Below are positions 27,846 to 36,741 of a stretch of DNA of 64,000 bases, one piece after another. The position numbers and the translations under genes were made by a program. This DNA comes from Phlyctochytrium arcticum. Taxonomy: Eukaryota > Chytridiomycota > Chytridiomycetes > Chytridiales > Chytridiaceae. How positions within the stretch are numbered: position 1 is the first letter of the stretch; each line of letters opens with the position of its first letter. The notes below the pieces were generated by a model that was not told where the DNA came from, did not search any database, and worked only from the letters and a program-made list of their open reading frames with translations. The DNA lies in contig JAHLKI010000004.1 in assembly GCA_025602905.1 (NCBI GenBank), forward strand, positions 868,001 to 932,000. The letters are read 5' to 3'.

Positions 27846-30372
27846 TTCTGGTGCTTCTTCCGCGTACCATTGCTGGGTTGCTCGCTACCCGAGCGTCCCA
27901 TTTTTCCCGGAGGTCTTTTTTGTTGACATTCTCATACACCTCATTATCATCATCTGCGGCAAGTTCCCAATCGTTCAACAGCCGGCCACCAACCCATGCG
28001 CGTACATTTTTCCCATCGCTCCACACTTGACGACGTTCATTTTTAGGGGGAAACAACTTATCCAACATTTCATATAGATGTTTAACAATCTGCGAGTTCT
28101 TTGTGATTCCTTTCGCTCGGCAAAAGTTGCTAAATGCTTCATCAATGCTCGCTGTACTAATAATCATGTTTTTGTCGTTCGTTTTAGATATGGATCCATT
28201 CACAAACTGGAGAGGGATATTTTGTGATTCTTCATATTTGGAAACCAAATCAGTAACAATCTTTGGATGGTCAACACGACGAATCCCGTCTTTTTTGTAA
28301 CTCGTAATATAAGTTTTGATCAAAAGTGCCAGAAAAGTATCAGCACATTGTAGAAGGGTTTCCTCGTATCTTTCAATGATTTTTTTTTCATGGGGTAGTT
28401 TAGGATCATCAGTAAATGAACAATCGAAAGGGATTATAACAACTTTTCGCCAGAAACCGCGTGTTTTATCCTCAATATTTGGTAAATCATTCACAGCAAT
28501 AAACACCTTTGTCATAAGATCAACAACAACTTGTTCTTTGTAAAGTGCTCTGCCGCTTGTTTGATCTCCTCCAGCCACCATTTTCAAGAACTCCGTAAAG
28601 AGAACTTTGTCCTCTAGTTCCGTTAAAAATGACCCGCGCTTGTGTGTTAGAGCCACCAAAGCGGGAGATGCAGCCTGGGCATTCACATTTGCTTTAGTAA
28701 CAAGTGCTGAAGGAATGGTTGCACCATAATCACCTAAACATATCTTCAATAGTTTAATCAAAAGTGACTTTGCATTTGCACCCACCCCATGAAAGAAAAA
28801 GAAGAATTGATCTCGCACATATCCGTCTAATGTTGATGACATGATTTTCAGCAAAAATTCGATTAATTCAGTACGTCCCAGCATTACATCATCAAGAAAT
28901 TTCTCGATGATATCTCGCTTCTCCTTTGGATGCTCATCGTAGTTCAAGTATTTTATATTAGTCGACATGGTAGAATAATCATCAGGTCGTGCTTCTCTGA
29001 ATTCTTCTTTTTCCAAGTCATAAACACCATTGGCACAATGAAGAAGTCCCCGTTTCGTGTTGAACAGTGCGTCTTTACGACTATCGCGTATCAATTCAAA
29101 AAGTGCTGCCAAGTGATCATTTTTCTTACTAGTCATGGATAGCGAGTGGTCTAAATCGTTCGCCGCTGTCATTCGTGTATCCCATGTATGACTTTGGGAA
29201 GAATCCACTACTCGCAACTTTGAGCAAATTTGGGAAAGTTCCTTTACTAATTTCACGAAATAGTCCGTAACCGGACGTAAAATAACATTCCGAAATTCTT
29301 CTCTCCATACTCCGGTTTTCTCATCAAAGACCAACCATTTATTCATGTTAGCCGTAGGTAAGACGGTATTATTGAGGTGTTGAAAAAGTAATTCAGAAAC
29401 AGCCCGATTAGAAACATCCATGTTTTCAATAAGTGTTTTAGTAGGTGGATGAAAATCTTCCCACAACTTTAAATAGTCGATATCGAGAATTCGATTGAAT
29501 CCTTTACCAGGACGACAAACAAATTTTAAAATTCCGTTATTTCTTACCAGAAATGGATGATTAGAGTTTGTTATATGTTGTCTTTCACAAATGTCACAAT
29601 CATAAGGTGCGGTGGCGGTGATGATATACAAATTGTTAACAGTAGACGAACTTGCAATTTTGAAGCATTTCTGCCAATATTTGCTCGACATGAGAGTCTC
29701 GACATCATCATCGTTCAACTCTGTATTTTCTACTGGATTGCTTGTGTAGATTTGCATCTCAAAATGTTTTTGATGCTTGGTCATTGTAGTCGTGATGTTT
29801 TTCAGAATCCAATTCGGAAAAGGCGCCATGGGAACATTGAATTCATCGTTAGTGTCCCATCTGTAGCGTTTAGTCCCTTTTAAAGAGGGCGGGCACATAA
29901 CATAACCACCCTTTTTTCTAATGTCAACAGCGATCAAGCGATTATTGACATTCATGCAGGATGTCCAGTTCTTAAGTCTTTCTTCTCCTTCTTTACCGGT
30001 TAATGAAAAATAGTAATGTTTCCCTCCGCTAGGAGTAGTAACAGTTAAAGTTACAGGGAGTGGTTCGTTTTGCTCGATAAGAGTTTGGAAATCGACAGTT
30101 CCGTGATTGTTCGAGTAAACGTTCTTTTTTCCATTAACAGCCGGAGGTTTTGCGTCAACATCAACAACGATATATTCGTCGGATACCAATAAACCGATAT
30201 TACAGTTAGATTCCCATCCTTCACGCTTGGGAAAATCACGCTCAAATAGATAATTGTTTAGTGACCATTTCCCAAGCGGTCTTTTCGTCACTGTAGACGC
30301 CGGAATGGGAACAAATGCGGGATTGGCGCGCTTCATTTTCTTCGCGTATTTGAAAAGTTCTGTTTGTGGCAT
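27841..30372 (-). CDS. archaeo-eukaryotic primase (Prim-Pol) fused to D5-type SF3 helicase (843 aa)
   Basis: The N-terminal primase-polymerase has the DxD motif VVDVDAK, TPSGGKHYYFS and the third motif VDIRKKGGYVMCPPS. A Cys cluster (CDICERQH ... FVCRPG) follows. A D5_N region with LLHCANGVYDLEKEEF precedes the SF3 helicase: Walker A HGVGANAKSLL near residue 530, acidic FLTELED and sensor-1 IAVNDLPNIED. Walker A has Ala in place of the usual Gly before Lys. The protein would prime and unwind the viral genome and is the main replication protein of element A. Element B has an unrelated N-terminus at this position (34141-36639). Confidence 0.88.
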   Translation of the reverse strand: MPQTELFKYAKKMKRANPAFVPIPASTVTKRPLGKWSLNNYLFERDFPKREGWESNCNIGLLVSDEYIVVDVDAKPPAVNGKKNVYSNNHGTVDFQTLIEQNEPLPVTLTVTTPSGGKHYYFSLTGKEGEERLKNWTSCMNVNNRLIAVDIRKKGGYVMCPPSLKGTKRYRWDTNDEFNVPMAPFPNWILKNITTTMTKHQKHFEMQIYTSNPVENTELNDDDVETLMSSKYWQKCFKIASSSTVNNLYIITATAPYDCDICERQHITNSNHPFLVRNNGILKFVCRPGKGFNRILDIDYLKLWEDFHPPTKTLIENMDVSNRAVSELLFQHLNNTVLPTANMNKWLVFDEKTGVWREEFRNVILRPVTDYFVKLVKELSQICSKLRVVDSSQSHTWDTRMTAANDLDHSLSMTSKKNDHLAALFELIRDSRKDALFNTKRGLLHCANGVYDLEKEEFREARPDDYSTMSTNIKYLNYDEHPKEKRDIIEKFLDDVMLGRTELIEFLLKIMSSTLDGYVRDQFFFFFHGVGANAKSLLIKLLKICLGDYGATIPSALVTKANVNAQAASPALVALTHKRGSFLTELEDKVLFTEFLKMVAGGDQTSGRALYKEQVVVDLMTKVFIAVNDLPNIEDKTRGFWRKVVIIPFDCSFTDDPKLPHEKKIIERYEETLLQCADTFLALLIKTYITSYKKDGIRRVDHPKIVTDLVSKYEESQNIPLQFVNGSISKTNDKNMIISTASIDEAFSNFCRAKGITKNSQIVKHLYEMLDKLFPPKNERRQVWSDGKNVRAWVGGRLLNDWELAADDDNEVYENVNKKDLREKWDARVASNPAMVRGRSTRT

Positions 30373-30465
30373 TCTGTGATAAAATGTTGTCCTATCCTAA
30401 TAATCACCATACAGAACTTTAAATACTAGTAAACGCACAGCGGATTTCAAAAATATCAGTGTAAT

Positions 30466-30476
30466 ATTATATAAAG
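30466..30476 (+). promoter_or_regulatory. TATA-like box upstream of the HTH gene
   Basis: ATTATATAAAG lies about 30-40 bp before the ATG at 30506. Confidence 0.45.
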
Positions 30477-30505
30477 ATAGGCTAATAGTTGTAAACTATT
30501 GAACA

Positions 30506-30715
30506 ATGCCTGCATCGGATTCAGATTATATTGCTATTGTCCGATTTCTCGATGAACAAAAGATTGTCATGGCAGCCAGTATTCGAGAACTTGCACAAAA
30601 ACTCGGCATTTCGCATGTAACAGCACATAAAATACTGAAACATCCAGAGAAGCATACATATCTCGATGCAAAAATCCACCGGATACCAAGAGTTGCAACC
30701 AGCAAAGTCATTTAA
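30506..30715 (+). CDS. small helix-turn-helix protein (69 aa)
   Basis: The segment SIRELAQKLGISHVTAHKIL is a clear helix-turn-helix of the type found in small repressors. The basic C-terminal half (KHPEKHTYLDAKIHRIPR) would follow the recognition helix. The element B protein at 37688-37906 has a comparable layout (LKDMLGVCYHTAKRI, then RIYKLP). A transcription regulator role is inferred. It is part of the cassette bounded by inverted copies of the terminal-repeat block. Confidence 0.6.
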   Translation: MPASDSDYIAIVRFLDEQKIVMAASIRELAQKLGISHVTAHKILKHPEKHTYLDAKIHRIPRVATSKVI

Positions 30716-30753
30716 ACGTTCAGTAGAAGTATATAGTTAAACATTGTCGCACA

Positions 30754-30957
30754 ATGCCGAAACCTTGTAAAACTACCAGTTGTAACACAACAATTCGAAA
30801 TGCAAAGACCTATTGTGACCCGTGTTGGACTTCCTTTAAGCCTTGTGTCAACAGAGCGACTGGTTGTATCGGGAGAGTGCCAAGAGACAGACAAAGTTGG
30901 ACCGATAAATGCGCTTACTGCGGATTGAAGATGTATGAGAAAAAGGGAGAATGTTAG
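30754..30957 (+). CDS. Cys-rich small protein (67 aa)
   Basis: Ten cysteines in 67 residues (CKTTSC, YCDPC, KPC, GC, KCAYCG, GEC) and a basic charge suggest two zinc-binding knots. The stop codon overlaps the first bases of the right terminal repeat. There is no homologue in element B. It is possibly DNA-binding. Confidence 0.5.
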   Translation: MPKPCKTTSCNTTIRNAKTYCDPCWTSFKPCVNRATGCIGRVPRDRQSWTDKCAYCGLKMYEKKGEC

Positions 30958-32156
30958 AGGATCATAGACTAGACATAGCCTTTTTGATCTAGGTTAATTT
31001 TGTTTCGAAACATGGAGATAAGAGATTCGTTTTTTAATTTATTTTGTAGTAAAAAACATGAAGAGAGAAATCCTAGCCATTCTAGCCGGTATTTTGGAGA
31101 TAATTTTACAAGGAGAATAAAAAACGTTTTTGAAAAAAGTAAAATGAAATTGAGAATGAGAGAGGCACAAAAAAGGCTGAAAACGGGCTAGAAATGTTAG
31201 GTATGAATCGAACATTTCAATTACTGAGAAGTTGCAGAATCGGGGTGGATACAAAAAATGACACAGAAAGGCGAATCGAAGAGATTTAACATATGAAAAG
31301 TGCCAGACTGCGATGTTAAAGGCGCGAAAAGCAAAAGTGTAAAAAGTGGGTAAGTGAACACTTATACGGGGTAACCCTTTAAGAGTACGACGTTCAAAGT
31401 GTTCACTTACCCACTTTTTGTCGTTCCAGTAAAATGGAGTGAGTCAGATAAGTTCCAGTGTAGTTTGCTCGACGAATGGAGAGCAAAGTTGAATCGGGGG
31501 AGATTCATCCAGATGAACCTAGATTATCGATATTGCGTTATATCGATACCATCCAGAATGTAGGATTGGTCTGGGGACTATTATCGGAAAAAGTCCCGGG
31601 ACTTGTAATGCAACATTTCTGGTTGATATCGATATCGATAACGTAGAATGTTATAAGGTTTGAAAGTCCCGTAAAGGGCCCGCTCCATAAGCGATTCACA
31701 ACGATTCAGATGTCGATGGCTTGATACAGTGTCTTCACCAAGGTCACTAAAAGATAAATTTGGTATCTCTGAAAGGAGAGCAACGATCAACCGGGGGGTC
31801 GTTGCTTTTTTGGATAGAATGTGAGGAGATGAGACACGATGCTTACGTAAGCAGCCTGGAAGTCCCGTAACCGTAACAAGCGGCACGACTCGATGAAATA
31901 TGGAGAGGGATGATTCATATTGTGCAAGATGGCTCGATGTTTGATGGAGGCGGCCTTATCATAAGGTCACATAGTGGAGAAGTGGCCTTATAGTAAGGTC
32001 ACATAGCGGGCTTCACAGTTGCCGCATAGTTGGCCCATAGTTGGCCCATAGTTGGCCCATAGTTGACCCATAGTTGACCCATAGTTGGAACCCCCCTGTG
32101 ATAGTGCACTTAAAATCCCATAGTATATACTATGGGATTTTAAGTGCACTATCACA
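30956..32156 (-). repeat. element A right inverted terminal repeat (1201 bp)
   Basis: It is the inverted partner of 7379-8579, ending with the same 60-bp palindrome (32097-32156) and an 11-bp tandem array (about 32020-32089). No gene is called here. Confidence 0.92.
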
Positions 32157-32161
32157 TTGTG
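32157..32161. repeat. target-site duplication of element A (right)
   Basis: TTGTG, identical to 7374-7378. Confidence 0.75.
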
Positions 32162-32544
32162 CTCTTCGACAATCAGTCAGGGACGTTTGGCGCTTGTAGC
32201 GTTGACGTTTGCTGAAGGCGGATATGTAGCGGATGCTCTTCAACTATCAGTCAGGGACGTTCTATTGCCTTAGCTCAACGTTTGCTGTAGCCGGGTATGC
32301 TCCGTTGATCAGTCAGGAACGTTCTATTGCCTTAGCTCAACGTTTGCTGTCGCAGGATGTGTTCAAGTCATACTGTCAGGGACGGGAGAATATCTTCGCC
32401 GTTTGCAGTTGACAGGTTTGAAGAATGCAGGGACGTTTAGCCTATGGCCATGGACGTTTACTCTTTGATATGGTTGTAGAATCTTGTTCAATAAAAGTGA
32501 TATTGGTGAAAACAGATTGAAACATGAATTGGAAAAAAAAAAAA
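32162..32544. repeat. degenerate tandem repeat of about 65-80 bp units
   Basis: About four to five units contain TCAGTCAGGGACGTT and AACGTTTGCTG. One more unit lies at 7299-7378 across element A, so the virus integrated inside this array. On the minus strand it follows the stop of the copia gene, so it may be part of that element's 3' tail. There is no gene. Confidence 0.65.
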
Positions 32545-32740
32545 CTAAACTAAAGAGTTAACATTTGCTTCTCTCAAATATAAACCAAGTAAGCTTCTTA
32601 GCTTTTGAAATTGAGGCCTAGGAAGTGCTGTGGTCATAATGTCAGCAATGTTATCCTCAGTTCCGACATGTTCAATCGAAATCAATTTCATATCCAGCTT
32701 CTCTCGGATAAAATGATGTCTAACATCGATATGTTTGGTG
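32545..32740 (-). pseudogene. copia retrotransposon, C-terminal end of RNase H (detached by element B)
   Basis: The minus-strand frame encodes TKHIDVRHHFIREKLDMKL and the usual copia ending, with a stop at 32545. The frame continues the RNase H segment ending at 57886; the two halves join at the conserved RTKHID motif once element B and one 5-bp duplication are removed. Confidence 0.85.
32736..32740. repeat. target-site duplication of element B (left)
   Basis: TGGTG, matching TTGTG at 57881-57885 with one mismatch. Confidence 0.6.
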
Positions 32741-32802
32741 TGTGATAGTGCATAACCAAATCCCATAGTATATACTATGGGATTTGGTTATGCACTATCA
32801 CA
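32741..32802. repeat. perfect 62-bp terminal palindrome
   Basis: It is self-complementary over its full length. The core is shared with element A (CCCATAGTATATACTATGGG) but the arms differ in the middle (ATAACCAAA versus CTTAAAA). Confidence 0.9.
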
Positions 32803-33085
32803 GGGGAGATTCCAACTATGGGCCAACTATGGGCCAACTATGGGCCACATTACACCGGACTTTACACCGGGCTTTACACCGTGTAATACGCTGTGTACGG
32901 GACTTCCAGAAAATTCACAAATTTCTTCTGTCAAAATTTCACACCTTACAAGTCGGCGAAGAATATTCTTCGCCCCATTTACAAGTCTTCACCGGTGTAA
33001 TACGCTCATTACACCGTGTAATACGCTCATTTACGGGACTTTCAATTTGTTACAACGATTTATTACAACGATTTATTACAAGCCT

Positions 33086-33427
33086 TTACTCCAATCTTGT
33101 CCTTTTTGGCAGTGATTCTTGGGCTTCCTCCAATTCCTCTACTGAAACATTTCTCATCCATACAACTGACGGCTTCATATGGGCGTCTCGTATATCCATT
33201 GGTAAAGACCGCACATCCACTCGGTTCATTTTTCGAATGTTGAAGAATAATGTCTTCATTTTATTCCCATCCTTTATTGACACCTTGGTTATTTCGAAAT
33301 TCTTCATCTCTTCCTTGATAAAATCCAGAGCCGCTGTATGCTTCTTCACGATTCTATCCGCTGCTTTGAATTCCTCCGATATGTCCAAATTGATAAAGTC
33401 CAGTACTCGTTGTTCCAATCTCTCCAT
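33086..33427 (-). CDS. terminal-repeat-encoded protein, left copy (113 aa)
   Basis: An uninterrupted helical charged frame (MERLEQRVLDFINLDISEEF onward) ends in a basic KRTRLE. The right terminal repeat carries the same gene (57229-57570) with one residue changed. The frame is long and protein-like in composition, unlike other frames in the repeats. It shows no known domain. Being in the repeat gives two gene copies, as in poxvirus termini. Confidence 0.6.
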   Translation of the reverse strand: MERLEQRVLDFINLDISEEFKAADRIVKKHTAALDFIKEEMKNFEITKVSIKDGNKMKTLFFNIRKMNRVDVRSLPMDIRDAHMKPSVVWMRNVSVEELEEAQESLPKRTRLE

Positions 33428-33534
33428 TCTTATCCAGCGATGGGTGATATTGTCGAATGACTTCTCCGTTATGGAGCGGCCCCTTTACGGGACATTCAAA
33501 CCTTTATAACATTCTCTCGTTATCGATATCGATA

Positions 33535-33620
33535 TCATCCAGAAATGTTGCATTGGAAGTCTGGGGACTTTTTCCGAAAATAGTCCCCAGACTTCCAATC
33601 CAACATTTCTGGATGTTATC
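33535..33620. repeat. large imperfect inverted repeat in the terminal repeat
   Basis: Arms of about 36-38 bp (from ATCATCCAGAAATGTTG inward) surround a short loop with TTTTCCGAAAAT. The same structure is at 57041-57132, and a degenerate version is in element A at 7900-7995. It may be a replication origin or resolution site. Confidence 0.75.
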
Positions 33621-34140
33621 GCAATCCTTTCAGGATCATCAGGATCATCAGGATTATCGATATCACCCCCCGATACTGCTATGCCCCTCTGTGTGTCATT
33701 TTTTAATCTCCCGATTCTGCAACTTCTACATATCGATATCATCCCAAAAAAAGGTGACACTTTTGGTGAAAGTTTTTTTTACTCCACGTCTCGAGTGAGA
33801 GACACTTTTCATTATATATTTCCCTCCATTTTACATGTAGGTGACAGAGATGACAGTTTTTTTGAGGTAAAGTCCCTGGGGATATAGTTTTTAGAGTAGT
33901 GAGAAGTTGTTCACACGTTCTGTCAACTTCTGCTCACTCATAAAAATTCTATACAAAAAATAAACATACAAAAAAACTGTCATTTCTGTCACCCTTTTTT
34001 TCCCTTCATAGAAACACACAACTTTATTAATAAATTTTTATTTTCCTATATGTATCGAGTGGTGACAGTTTTTTTTTTTACCTGTCACCAAACTGTCACC
34101 TTTTCCAAAAAACTGTCACCCCTCTTCATCCATCCCCGAT

Positions 34141-36639
34141 TCAAACATTCTTCCATTCTATCCCTACAAAGTATCGAGTCGTCTTTGTTCGCTTCTCCGA
34201 TACTACCGCTCTCAGTTCTTTGTAAAATGTGTTTCGCTCACAAAGAGTTGTGGATCCAACATTATCGGCCAGATACTTATCGTAGATTGCGGTTCTTTCA
34301 ATTTTGTCTTCGGGGTTGTTGGTCAATTTATAAGTCATTTTGAACCATTTCGCAACGGTTAGAGAATTTACCAGATTCTTTTTAGTATACTCATTGAGCT
34401 CCTCTGGAACCTTTATCGACAAATCCAAAGTTCCATCCTTCTTTACAAACTTTGCTTTAAAGTATTGCAGCAATATGAGAATAAATGTGTCTCGATATTC
34501 TGGAGAGGATAAAAGTCTTTTAAGGTTTGGATCAACTTGACGAACAATTTGTTCATCTTCACCATCATCCATTTGGACGGCCTCTTCTTCATCCTCTTCT
34601 TCATCATTACATTCTGCAAATGTAACGGTGTAAGGGATCATTTTCGCCGAAAGAGCAATAGCAGTATCGATACGGTCGAATTTTGGATCTTCGTTTGTTT
34701 GAATATGGAGAGCGCCAGTCATAGGGAACGTAAGAGGTTTGCCGTGAAGTGTCCGAACCGGATAAGGGTCATTTCCTCGAATGATTTTAATTTCATCAGA
34801 AGCAAAGGATTGACCAACTTGAGGCTCAGAAGTTGCGAGATATCTCTTACCGAAACAGTTGAACATTTGCGCATTTGGGGCATCACGTTGACCTTTGCTG
34901 CGAGTAGTAATATTTTCAGGTTTGATAAAGTAGAAATAAGTCCCAAAAGTAGATGTAATTAGCGCGGTTTCAGCACCCTTCCCGTTACGACCGCCTCCTT
35001 TTTGTACGTAAAAGGACTCTTCAACGACCTTTCCATATAGACATCGTGCAAGTTGAGCGATACGATAGTCACGTATATTATCGCATGGAAAGATGCTTTC
35101 AATGAATGAGGCGATTGCCTCTTTAATGTCCGCATCTTCTCCATCGCTAGGAAAAGGATACCCGCAAGTGTGCAAGATGTAATCTTTGGCTTGAAAAGGA
35201 CGAAACTCACCCGTGGTAAGGTCATAAACCCCATCGGTGAATGCGAAAAGATGAGGATTGGAAAGAAAGAGCCCGATACAATTGTCGTTTTTAACAGAGA
35301 GTCTATCGACATTTTTAGCCACGTTTCCAGAGAAATCATTCATTTCGATTATTCGTTGAAATTGTTTGAACACATCTCTAAGGTCGTTGACACTCTGCAT
35401 ATCGTCCTCTGCTTCCTGGATAAGAGATGTAAAGGAGGACACCAAAGTTTCGGCAACTTGGATATTCAAATCACTTGCTCCAATAGTGTCATACTCGCGC
35501 CAGATATTGTCGTTCCCGAGGATATAGAGAAAACCGCTCGTATGTTTCATGATGCTATCGGCACTTTGTTTTTCAATAAACCATTTTGCGGCGTTGAGAT
35601 GTGTTGGAGCATAAAGTCGCTTGAAATCGAAATATTTCCATCTGCCAGATGGTAAGCCCCGCAGCGCTTCGAAATCAAGGTCATCTTTTTGTTTTTTCTT
35701 GGGTGGCTCATCATCATAATCCTCCTCATCATCTTCTTCCTCCAAAGGTTCATACTTCAAACGGAATTTCCCCAAAAACGCATCAGAAACAACGAGTGGT
35801 TTTTCCGCCAGTTTAATATGAATACCACAGTTGTCAAAGACGAATTGTGAACATTCATCAAGTAACTCTTGAGTTATATCATGGCCGTCCTGTTTCCTAA
35901 TCATTCCACCATCAAAGATAAGAGCATCAACCGACCACCCCCGATCGGTAAAGAATTGATCCGTTAAAAGTGTCACTCTGTTTTCGAGGGTTTGGGTAAC
36001 TTGTGCGATAAAACTACCTTCGCGATTGCCCTTAATAGTAGCATCCCGGGATGTTCTGACTTTTTCCCAAATGTCGGGATACTCGATTTTTAGAATGGGG
36101 CAAAGTGTGGTGTAAACGGCCGAGTGTATTTCAGAAAAGAAAGGGTCACTGATTTTGCGCCCAGCGAATAGCATCATGGAAACGACCTCTTGTTTGTCAA
36201 TTTTTTTTTCTGTTAAGATAGTAGAGCGATTTTCGACATAGTGAGTTAGAGCATCACAAGTGATAGAATGTTGTTTAAAGAGATGAGCAATTAGAGTAAA
36301 TATAGAATTTACTTGGTCTATATCATGATACCGTCCCGCGGCTAGATACTGTCTAAAGTGATTTTCTCTAGCCTGGAGATTCTGAAGAGACAATCCTCTA
36401 GCCCACAATCGGCCAATATGTTCATGGGCGCTCTTCTCTGAATACGCATATTCGGTGCGATAAAGATTTTTTCCAACTTTGCGATACTTAAGAGCACGCA
36501 AACGGGTCTTCATTTTGTGTAAAACGAATGGACTCTGAAGACAATATTTGATATGAATGTCATTGAGATACTCGAATTTTTCGAGTGCGGTATTGCTTGA
36601 TAATTTTGGACAAAAGAAGTCAAAGTCAAAGTCAGACAT
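34141..36639 (-). CDS. TV-Pol-like polymerase fused to SF3 helicase (832 aa)
   Basis: The N-terminal half shows features I associate with TV-Pol, the family A-related polymerase of transposons and viruses: GRLWARGLSLQNL near residue 76, a motif-A-like DIDQVN at 106-111, an O-helix-like KKIDKQEVVSMMLFAGRK near 145-162 and a motif-C-like LIFDGGMI at 240-247. A D5_N block (FAFTDGVYDLTTGEF) leads to an SF3 helicase with Walker A GGGRNGKGA near 550, YLATSEP and sensor-1 HIQTNEDPKFD. It probably copies and unwinds the element B genome. The 3' end lies in the terminal repeat. The polymerase call is from memory of motif order. Confidence 0.72.
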   Translation of the reverse strand: MSDFDFDFFCPKLSSNTALEKFEYLNDIHIKYCLQSPFVLHKMKTRLRALKYRKVGKNLYRTEYAYSEKSAHEHIGRLWARGLSLQNLQARENHFRQYLAAGRYHDIDQVNSIFTLIAHLFKQHSITCDALTHYVENRSTILTEKKIDKQEVVSMMLFAGRKISDPFFSEIHSAVYTTLCPILKIEYPDIWEKVRTSRDATIKGNREGSFIAQVTQTLENRVTLLTDQFFTDRGWSVDALIFDGGMIRKQDGHDITQELLDECSQFVFDNCGIHIKLAEKPLVVSDAFLGKFRLKYEPLEEEDDEEDYDDEPPKKKQKDDLDFEALRGLPSGRWKYFDFKRLYAPTHLNAAKWFIEKQSADSIMKHTSGFLYILGNDNIWREYDTIGASDLNIQVAETLVSSFTSLIQEAEDDMQSVNDLRDVFKQFQRIIEMNDFSGNVAKNVDRLSVKNDNCIGLFLSNPHLFAFTDGVYDLTTGEFRPFQAKDYILHTCGYPFPSDGEDADIKEAIASFIESIFPCDNIRDYRIAQLARCLYGKVVEESFYVQKGGGRNGKGAETALITSTFGTYFYFIKPENITTRSKGQRDAPNAQMFNCFGKRYLATSEPQVGQSFASDEIKIIRGNDPYPVRTLHGKPLTFPMTGALHIQTNEDPKFDRIDTAIALSAKMIPYTVTFAECNDEEEDEEEAVQMDDGEDEQIVRQVDPNLKRLLSSPEYRDTFILILLQYFKAKFVKKDGTLDLSIKVPEELNEYTKKNLVNSLTVAKWFKMTYKLTNNPEDKIERTAIYDKYLADNVGSTTLCERNTFYKELRAVVSEKRTKTTRYFVGIEWKNV

Positions 36640-36741
36640 TTTTTATTGTGTTGAAATGTGTTGATATTAAAGTAAGAGTATTATTTCTTTATATATATGT
36701 TTAAACGCAAAACATCTGTATAAAGGAGAAAATCGGAAAAA

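Larger units (their letters stand above)
7379..32156 (+). mobile_element. element A: integrated polinton-like virus, apparently intact (24.8 kb)
   Basis: The borders are fixed by 1201-bp inverted terminal repeats (7379-8579 and 30956-32156) and a 5-bp duplication TTGTG. The element carries genes for a packaging ATPase, probable double and single jelly-roll capsid proteins, a fibre protein, a DDE integrase with chromodomain, a tyrosine-recombinase-like protein and a primase-SF3 helicase. All long frames are open. I found no family B polymerase and no capsid maturation protease, unlike classical Polinton/Maverick elements. Host transposons around it look richer in G+C by eye. Confidence 0.85.
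32741..34191 (+). repeat. element B left inverted terminal repeat (1451 bp)
   Basis: It pairs with 56462-57880. The left copy is longer because of two extra 11-bp units near 32820-32845 and one extra 13-bp unit near 33050-33075. Contents: a 62-bp palindrome, an 11-bp array, the 113-aa gene, a large inverted repeat (33535-33620) and many GGTGACAG-like motifs (33742-34125). The inner border lies within the end of the polymerase-helicase gene. Confidence 0.9.
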
